Source: Membranipora membranacea (Eukaryota > Bryozoa > Gymnolaemata > Cheilostomatida > Membraniporidae). From it: a stretch of DNA of 64,000 nucleotides. Each line of letters begins with the position of its first letter. The stretch's first letter is position 1. Under the pieces are notes generated by a model, which saw nothing but the letters and a program-made list of their open reading frames with translations, had not been told where the DNA came from and made no database searches. Positions 57,231 through 64,000 of the stretch are shown here, in pieces. The translations under genes and the position numbers were made by a program. The stretch spans positions 24,540,025 through 24,604,024 of the forward strand of contig OU612070.1 of assembly GCA_914767715.1 (NCBI GenBank), written 5' to 3'.

Positions 57231-58790
57231 TTAGCTATAATGTTTGACGATTGCAAATACAATCACAGTGGTGAGTCCTAAAGTCCCGATCACTACCCCT
57301 ACAATGTTCAGTATTTGAGCCACCATTGCATTATCTTCCGCCTTTTTCGTGTCACCTACAAAGATAAATCAAAAGTTCCTTCATAATTCCTTCATTATGT
57401 TGAGAGGAGTGATCTTAGTTTTATGTGGGTACTTAAAATTATATTGTGTTTGGTTGGTCTTCTTACCATCCCTTTTAATTAAAAAAAAAATTCCAGCAGT
57501 GTATTCTTGGTTGCAGCCAAAAGGTAGAAAGGACCAACTGTTATATATAACATTTAGTTAGAGATGAGGAACATAATCTCTCCAGAACAAAATCAAACAT
57601 TTTCCTACCTTTCCTAGCAGAACTCTTTGCAGTAAGAGAATAAATGATGGCGATCAATCCAAATATAAAACAGCAGAAGATTGTATTAAAGATTGAAAAG
57701 CGTAAGACCCCATCATGAGTGTCCGCCAGGGGATATCTTTCATTAACAATAACTGTTGTTCTCATAGGATTATCCGTCGGCTGGTCGTAACCATATGTGC
57801 TGTTCTGAATCTTGTATGGAGCAGAATCTAGATGTGGATTGGTAGATTGAGAGTATGGAAGAGGTGCATCATTACTTATATTGATCGTATCAACATTTTT
57901 TTTAGGGAGATGCTCAGGGTTGTCAGTTGCCATTTCTACTGTAGCTGCTTGAGTCATCTTCTGCAATACGAGACAAAAGTCTCCAGTGAAGGTAAACTTG
58001 TCAGTATAAGAGATTGAAGGTTGTGACAGTAAAAACAGTAGATCAATGCAAGGCTAACTCCTTGATTGATAACATACTTGAATTTTGTTTGATTATAATT
58101 TTGGGTTTCAGCTTTGCAAACAATTAAAGCCGAAGGCAACTTAGAAACAGTTTCTAAAAACACATAGTTTACGAAGCCCTGCTCAGCAAGTGGAGAAAAC
58201 TACTATCAACCATTTTCTATCATGCTATCATAATTATTTTACTATCGAAAGAGTAATATACTAAGCATAGCCACTGCCTTAAGAAAATGGTCTAAATATA
58301 GGCAGCTGTGAGCTGTTGAGGGTAGTTGTCCTTTCTCCCAAGCAGTTCAAGTATGAGCCATTTTCAACAAGCATTCTGATCGAAAAAATTCAATATTCAT
58401 GCTTCAATGGTTTAAGTTATGGAAGAAGCAGTGCTCTGCACATGTGTAAGAGGCTGGGATATATATGATATGGGGCTAGCGCACATGTGCAAAGACCAGT
58501 CCTTCCAAAACATAACAAAATGGCAGTCTCCACATTCTGACACTTTAGAAATTAACCAGACGCCAGTGCCGTACATCTGATGCCTTACAAGCTCTACTGC
58601 CAATGAATTAGGCACCAGGGGAGAGAATAGTATATTCAGAAAACACTTTTCATATGTTGATGTCACCTTTGAGAGAAATCTAAATTATATACCTACATTA
58701 TCAATGTCTGATGTTAGTTATGGTTTATATGAGTGACACTTACCTGACCAATAGAAACCCGCACGTGAAGAGTAAAGTTTGAGATAGAAC
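57231..58790 (-). CDS. CD225/dispanin (IFITM-related) transmembrane protein
   Basis: A noncoding first exon (58744 to about 58790, GTAAGT donor), a coding exon 57609-57957 that opens three bases after a TTGCAG acceptor, and a last exon 57231-57355 joined in phase 1; 157 residues. Residues 1-85 are a proline-, asparagine- and serine-rich cytosolic N-terminus (DAPLPYSQSTNPHLDS). The CD225 domain follows: first membrane segment FSIFNTIFCCFIFGLIAIIY with the paired cysteines typical of the family, the basic loop SLTAKSSARKGDTKKAED, then the second membrane segment ILNIVGVVIGTLGLTTVIVF and a short tail. The RKGDTKKAEDNA loop corresponds to the conserved GDxxxAxxxA of dispanins. Members sit in the plasma or endosomal membrane; vertebrate IFITMs change membrane properties and limit virus entry, while others have vesicle or bone roles. 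Role here is unknown. Confidence 0.85.
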
Positions 58791-58799
58791 AGATTATTT

Positions 58800-58911
58800 A
58801 CAATCAGTGCTTGTCTGACCGTCCTATAATCAAACTAAGTATGAAATGAATAGTTTCCTTATGATTAATGGATAGAAATGTTTACATGGTTGATTGAGGC
58901 TATCAGAGGCA
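58800..58911. promoter_or_regulatory. Probable promoter region of the dispanin gene
   Basis: Directly upstream of the inferred noncoding exon. No clear TATA motif. Assigned by position only. Confidence 0.25.
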
Positions 58912-59199
58912 TTTTGCCAAGACAAAATGGTGGCATATATATGACAATTGTTGCGTGATACTGAATATGAGACAGATATAACGATTAACAAATAAATTGT
59001 TTTTGCTCTAGATATATCAACCGAATGGTTCGTTTAGAACAAACGCTCTTATATTGCCACTAAACTGATCAGTACCCGAAGGCAAATGAGATCATGTTGT
59101 ACATTCATGCTTTCTTATGGAGTATCAAAGGTAAAGAATGATCAAAATAAACGAGCCCGGTCAGTGATATTGAAACAAAAATACATTTGCAAAACATCT
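58912..59199. repeat. 280-bp direct repeat, left flank of duplicated segment
   Basis: From gacaaaatggtggcatatat to aatacatttgcaaaacatct; repeated at 61346-61622 in the same orientation with few differences. The two copies bracket the duplicated segment exactly. Confidence 0.85.
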
Positions 59200-61340
59200 A
59201 CCGAAAAAAGCTTGTCAAGACAGGCTACACATGATGAACAAAAATTGAAACTGATTGCCGTGCTATATTGAATGAGATGTTAAACATGGAAGAAGTATCA
59301 CATCAATTGAAAAAGGAATATGTAATATTCAAGAACTCAATCTATTCATGTTTAAAATACAAAAAGGAAATCGCATGATGGTCTGTAGTTGTATCCGATT
59401 CCAGAAAATTTTGTCCAAGGAACGCATCAGCAATTACCTATTGCCATTGAACACCATATCTGGAATGGCAAAATTAGCTTTATTTTGCCCAATAATGGGC
59501 TTGCGAAAATAGCCAGTCCCTAGTGGCATTCTAGAACAGCCCTAATCATCGACGCTCAAAGCAATTTATTATTGTTTGCAGTTTTGTAAACAAGATAACT
59601 TCCCAGGCTATTTTTATGTGCTGTTCTGAATCTTGTATGGAACAAAATATACATGTTGATTAGTTGATTGAGAATATGAAGGAGGTGCATCATGTATATC
59701 GGGTGTATACACCTCATCTTTACAGTGATGCTCAGGGTTGTTGGTTGCCATTACTGTCGCAGCTGTTCGAGTCAACTTCTGCAATAGAGACACCAAATGC
59801 TCAATCTAGGATAAAAGTAAATGTGTGAAATTGAAGATTTTGACAGTACAAAATAGATTGAAGAAGGACTTCAGCTCAGTTTCACTTTCTCCCCTTCCTG
59901 TCAAGATTGATCATGTGAGCGATTTTCAGCTTTAGAATCCAAATATTGAGGAAGTTATGGCCTCTCAAACTTCCAGGGTGATTACCTTCAATCGGCATTG
60001 GGAATAAGCGGATGTTTCCCCTGGGGTATGTCACAACCATAGACATGTGACATAGACATGAGTTATTAGTTAATACACTAATAATCACATAATAATTGAT
60101 GATCAAAATTCAGACCTGGGTGGGAATCGCACCCGGGTCCCTATACCTATAGGCAAGACGCTACCATCACGCCACTTGGATCAACTAGGTTAGCTGGTTG
60201 TGACGTACCCTAGGGAATGCCCGCTGATTTTTACTGCCGATAAATTGCCGTCACCTTGGAAGTTTGAGAGGCCATAACTTCCTCAATATTTGGATTCTAA
60301 AGCTGAAAATCACTCACATGATAGAATAAAATATGGAGAATAAGATGTGATACAAAAGATCAACCTAAAACAAAGTCTTTAACTAGCCATTGGATGAATG
60401 GTTATAAATGATTACACGGTTGATAACTCGAAGATTAATTTGAGAAATGTTGTCACTTAGTAACTTAGGCGTGTGTTAGGAACACACGACTTCTAACCAG
60501 ATAATAACGGGAAACTTACATACCGATATATACCAGCCACTCATTGTGGGATTTTCCATATATAAATACATAGACTGATATATCTAATATTATTTTGTTC
60601 AAAATATTGTCAGAGCTCCTACCAAATAAAGTGAAGAGCTTCTCATCTGGAATGGCATACTTTGTGTTCTTTGACAAACAAAGTGCTGATAAAAAAGCCT
60701 GTCCCTTGTATCACTCTGGAAATGCCCAAATCATTGACACTGCGGCCATTTTATTTCCGTTTGAAAATTTGAATATTTCCTGAGCTATATTATTTGTGCT
60801 GATAGGGAAAGCAATTCATATCATTATGTGTTGAGTGTTCTAGCTGTATGGGGTTATGGTATTATTTTCGTTCGATGAGAAGAACTTAATTCCAAGGGAT
60901 TTGCTTTCCCCTGGTAATATTTTTGATCACTCAACAAATTCAGCAATATGCATTCAATTTAACAAGAGACGGTCCCTAAAGAATTTTCATAGGTAAACAT
61001 TGTTAGCCTACTGACAACCTTGATTATCAAGACAGACGATCAGCCTTTTACTAAATACATACATGTTAAACACTATGGTTCCATGCCTCGAATTTGTGGT
61101 TCACTCCAATTTCGAATTATGAATGCTAACCATTTCCATGGTGGAAAAAACATGAAAACATCTGCACCGGCCGGGACTTGAACTCCGATCTCCCCACGTC
61201 AGTACCCTTTGAAGTCATTGAGTGCAAGCGCGGTAACCATTCAGCCACGCGCTAACCACCGATTTGGAAGTTATTAGATTCAACACGGTATGTGTATTGG
61301 CGCCAAAAATGTCTTTCGGCACACTCGTCGGAAGTCGACT
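59200..61340. repeat. Segmental duplication copy 2 (source 52994-53713 plus 55052-56425)
   Basis: High identity to the source in the same orientation, from accgaaaaa(a)gcttgtcaag to cactcgtcggaagtcgactta. The junction at about 59910 (gtcaagattgatcatgtgag) skips 1.34 kb of the source, including the noncoding dispanin exon, a SINE and the outer end of the TTAA MITE. An extra 60 bases (60541-60600) are absent from the source. Confidence 0.88.
59614..59778 (-). pseudogene. Truncated dispanin relative, copy 2
   Basis: Copy of the 53407-53571 exon within the segmental duplication; differs by very few residues (TAATVM for TAAAVM). The noncoding first exon was not carried along, so it has no evident promoter. 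Confidence 0.7.
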
Positions 61341-61345
61341 TAGTC

Positions 61346-61622
61346 GACTTATGCCACCAAGACAAAATGGTGGCATATATATGACAATTGTTGCGTGATA
61401 CTGAATATGAGACAGATATAACGATTAACAAATGAAGAGATTTTGCTGGTTCGTTTAGAACGAACGCTCTTATATTGCCACTAAACTGATCAGTACCCGA
61501 AGGCAAATGAGATCAGGTTATACATTCATATTTTTTATGGAGTATCAAAGGTAAAGAATGATCAAAATAAACGAACCCAGTAAGTGATATTGAAACAAAA
61601 ATACATTTGCAAAATATCTAAT
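61346..61622. repeat. 280-bp direct repeat, right flank of duplicated segment
   Basis: Second copy of 58912-59199. Compared with the left one it lacks about 20 bases after aacgattaacaaat. Confidence 0.85.
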
Positions 61623-62030
61623 AGTATTTACAGAATAAACTTCGTCCCAGCAGTGCAGTTCTGTGGGTAGGACCATAGACATGTTGTTTTGTCTGTGGGT
61701 AGGACATACAAGTTTCCAATGATTCCTACCAGTGGTGGGATTCCCACAGACCTGATCATAGGCTGATGAAAACTTGATATGCTTCATTAAAGAAACACGT
61801 TGTTATGCGATATCCCTGAATGGTATTGCATTGTGTGACCCCCCCCCTCGCATAAAAATGGCCAGATATTTTTATGTCATAATGTTATGTTATGATAATT
61901 GCTGACTCACAACATGCTAACTGCTTAGAGTAATTCATGTCAGATGATTTGGAGTAAATGATGCATTTGCTATGTAAAGTTGTGACGGTAAATATTTATT
62001 ATTCATGCTAGTAGGGACAGCCAATCAGAT
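61623..62030. other. Spacer, nothing recognised
   Basis: Contains two direct copies of tctgtgggtagga and one inverted trace (61660-61750). No gene. Confidence 0.35.
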
Positions 62031-62038
62031 CAATGTCA

Positions 62039-62267
62039 GTTCAACCCCTGTGTTGAGTGTTCTAACTGTATAAGATTATCCTGATATTTCCGTTCTAGGA
62101 GTAGAATATATTTCAGTGCCGATTGCACATCAAAAAGGATGTCAAATAACTTCATCTCAACTGAGAACGATTCATTTCCAGGATAAGTGACAGAAACGTA
62201 GCTTTTATTCTCTCCAAGTTTTAGAAAAATCTTTTGTCTCAACACACATTTCTGATAGCCTGTAGGT
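62039..62267 (-). CDS. Possible terminal exon of an unidentified gene
   Basis: A minus-strand frame after an AG at 62268-62269 gives about 75 residues including KCVLRQKIFLKLGENKSYV and FDILFDVQSALKYILLLERK, ending in a TGA at 62039-62041. The composition is protein-like and the acceptor would be phase 1, but the pyrimidine tract is weak and no partner exon was found. Decayed relatives of its last third lie near 55911-55975 and 60830-60895. Family unknown; it could equally be a repeat. Confidence 0.25.
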
Positions 62268-62269
62268 TT

Positions 62270-63222
62270 TCATGTCAAGATGCATCTTCTATGGTGCAGT
62301 GGATATCATTGTATGTCAAATATGGCTGGAAAACCAAGAGAAAATTATTGTCATGGTGTACCAATCTTTGAAATAGAGGGTTGTCTGCTCTAAATTGTGT
62401 CTTTGTCAGAGGAGTATAACACAGGTACTATGTACAGTTCCTAATAAACAGTGAGCCTTGACATCACATAGTTATGCCTAAGGTTCTAATCTAATAAGCA
62501 AACTGCATAGAAATGAGTTGAAATATAGCTTAGCATCGCCAGTTTTCCCCTCATAGTATTATTAATTTGGCTTGTTGCTGAAAAAACGAGGGAGCTCATT
62601 GGTTGAGAAAAAACACTCGTGATCCTTAACATTTAACTCCACAAAAACGGTAATATGCAACTATCTTGCTGTTAAGTATAAAACAGATGATTTGACTGCC
62701 CCTAAAGGGGGACACAACACAAGGTGCACTTAATCTTCATACTGAGAATGTGATACATCCTAAAACAACTAGAATACATCCAAAACTTTAACTGGCACTA
62801 ATCGGCCATTAGCAGTGACACTTTGAGCTAAGCCAATAGGCCAAGAAGCGATTATAGTTATTATTATGTAGTATGTAAGTATGTTAGTAATTATTAGAGA
62901 TGATCTCAATGGAGACAAATAAGATCACCGTGTGTGGTAACATTCAGCTAACCTGACAAATGTGTGCTCATCTTTTATCTCTTTCGTCTAACTCCCTCCC
63001 ATACCAGGACAAGTATTACATCTTTTGTCATACCACGTGGTCGGCCATTTTATTCACATTGGTGAAAAATTCTCAACTACTATAAGGACAAAACACTTTT
63101 CAAGGATGATTTTATATGAGCAATCCTCCAATAGAAAATGCTGGTGATGATCATAAGGCTAAGAAACAAAGAATGCATAATATAGATTTTATACATAAAA
63201 CAATAAGCAATAATAGATTCTT
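62270..63222. other. Spacer, nothing recognised
   Basis: AT-rich, no gene or repeat recognised. Confidence 0.35.
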
Positions 63223-63797
63223 ACCTCAGTTCTTACCTCAGGTGAGGTAATTGCTACATCAGGGTTGATGAATCCAGCAGTGTGTTTCCCGTAAGTCAAT
63301 ATTCGTTCCAGGTCATCAACAGTGTGTCACCAACAGGAAGTGGGATGCTATCCAGAGGGTGCAAGTAGGGAGCTGGAAGGGGGTAGGGCATTCCAATCTT
63401 TGGCAGTCTTCGTAAAGAAGGACCGCTGATGGTGTTCGGTTTTGACATGGGGGATCAGGTACTGATGACCATGTCTGCGAGAAAGATGGTGTGTTGCAGG
63501 TTGGATGTGTTTAGTGATTGTATCAGTGTCTGCGTAGTGCACCTCCCAGAATAGTTTCAGCCTTCTTTCCTTGCTTCTCTCTCCTAGCTGCTCCCATCCA
63601 AGACGGTGTACTAATCTGGTGACACTTGTCTTCCTATCACTCCTTCTGATACCGTACACAAACCTTGCCGAAATATAGATAATTGTAAAAGTCAGCTGGT
63701 ATCGAGGCGGCGGCATTACCAGAGAGAACAAACCTGATCTAAGCCCTACCATGCTGAAAGGGTTGACACCATGATTTGCAAACACACCCCAAGCCAC
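63223..63797 (-). mobile_element. LINE 3' fragment (C-terminal tail of ORF2 and 3' end)
   Basis: The minus-strand frame 63348-63797 contains SVTRLVHRLGWEQLGERSKERRLKLFWE and then RRSFFTKTAKDWNALP, the C-terminal signature of CR1/L2-like LINE reverse transcriptases (R-x-SFF ... DWN-x-LP). The frame upstream has no catalytic motif, so the copy is strongly 5'-truncated. The 3' end shows a short repeat (ctcacctgaggtaagaactgaggtaaga). Confidence 0.8.
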
Positions 63798-64000
63798 ACC
63801 TAAACTAAAATTAGACCAAAATTGCTACAGCCTTGCTTCAATTTTTCTGAAATATGAAACTGTCGGAACGCTGATATGATAGCATGACAAGTGTAACTTG
63901 TCAAGTACCTTACCATAAGGTCAATAACAATAAAGTGGATTAAAGCGGTTTAAAATCGCAAGTTTATCACTGTCCGTAGACTGAGAAATACAGGTGCCTT
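63798..64000. other. Right edge, nothing recognised
   Basis: No gene or repeat recognised. Confidence 0.3.

Noticed and set aside
58412-58666. Minus-strand 84-codon frame between dispanin exons
   Set aside because: Lies within the 5' intron, lacks a known motif and has no paired splice signals.

Overview
This window is nuclear DNA from a multicellular animal. It is AT-rich and gene-sparse, its genes are split by GT-AG introns, and it is crowded with non-LTR retrotransposons, one LTR retrotransposon, tRNA-derived SINE-like pieces and many short inverted-repeat elements. There is no sign of operons or bacterial genes. The gene families (MADF, antistasin-like, PAN plus F-type-lectin-like, CD225/dispanin) and the Mag-like Gypsy element fit a marine invertebrate, for example a lophotrochozoan, ambulacrarian or cephalochordate. 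I cannot name the species.

Layout. 0-1.2 kb: first two coding exons of a MADF-domain gene on the minus strand, running off the left edge. 3.2-5.3 kb: a dead RTE-like LINE. 5.7-6.0 kb: a minisatellite. 6.6-9.25 kb: a plus-strand four-exon gene for a small secreted cysteine-rich protein with two antistasin-like repeats and a TATA box. 10.4-15.7 kb: a perfect-looking hairpin element and nested foldback-like elements whose long inverted arms are made of short tandem repeats. 16-19.4 kb: assorted local repeats with no recognised gene.

19.5-51.7 kb is the core of the window: five tandem minus-strand paralogues (here A to E). Each has the same five-exon plan: signal peptide, PAN/apple-like exon, then three exons of one F-type-lectin-like (F5/8C-related) domain. 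All introns are phase 1. D (39.7-41.8 kb) and E (48.2-51.7 kb) look intact. B (28.5-31.3 kb) has lost the consensus of one splice donor. C (33.2-35.1 kb) has a mutated splice acceptor before the PAN exon. A (19.5-26.5 kb) is a pseudogene whose PAN exon is gone, with LINE sequence lying in its place. Between D and E lies a Mag-like Gypsy element with nearly identical 161-bp LTRs but several coding breaks. The paralogous introns and flanks act as empty-site controls that date several MITE insertions.

52-64 kb holds two copies of one TTAA-type MITE inserted head to head, a CD225/dispanin transmembrane gene (57.2-58.8 kb, minus), two truncated dispanin relatives, a segmental duplication (about 53-56.4 kb copied to 59.2-61.3 kb, itself bracketed by a 280-bp direct repeat), and a LINE 3' end. 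The lectin-like array and the dispanin gene are both of kinds often tied to innate defence, but nothing in the sequence proves a joint role.
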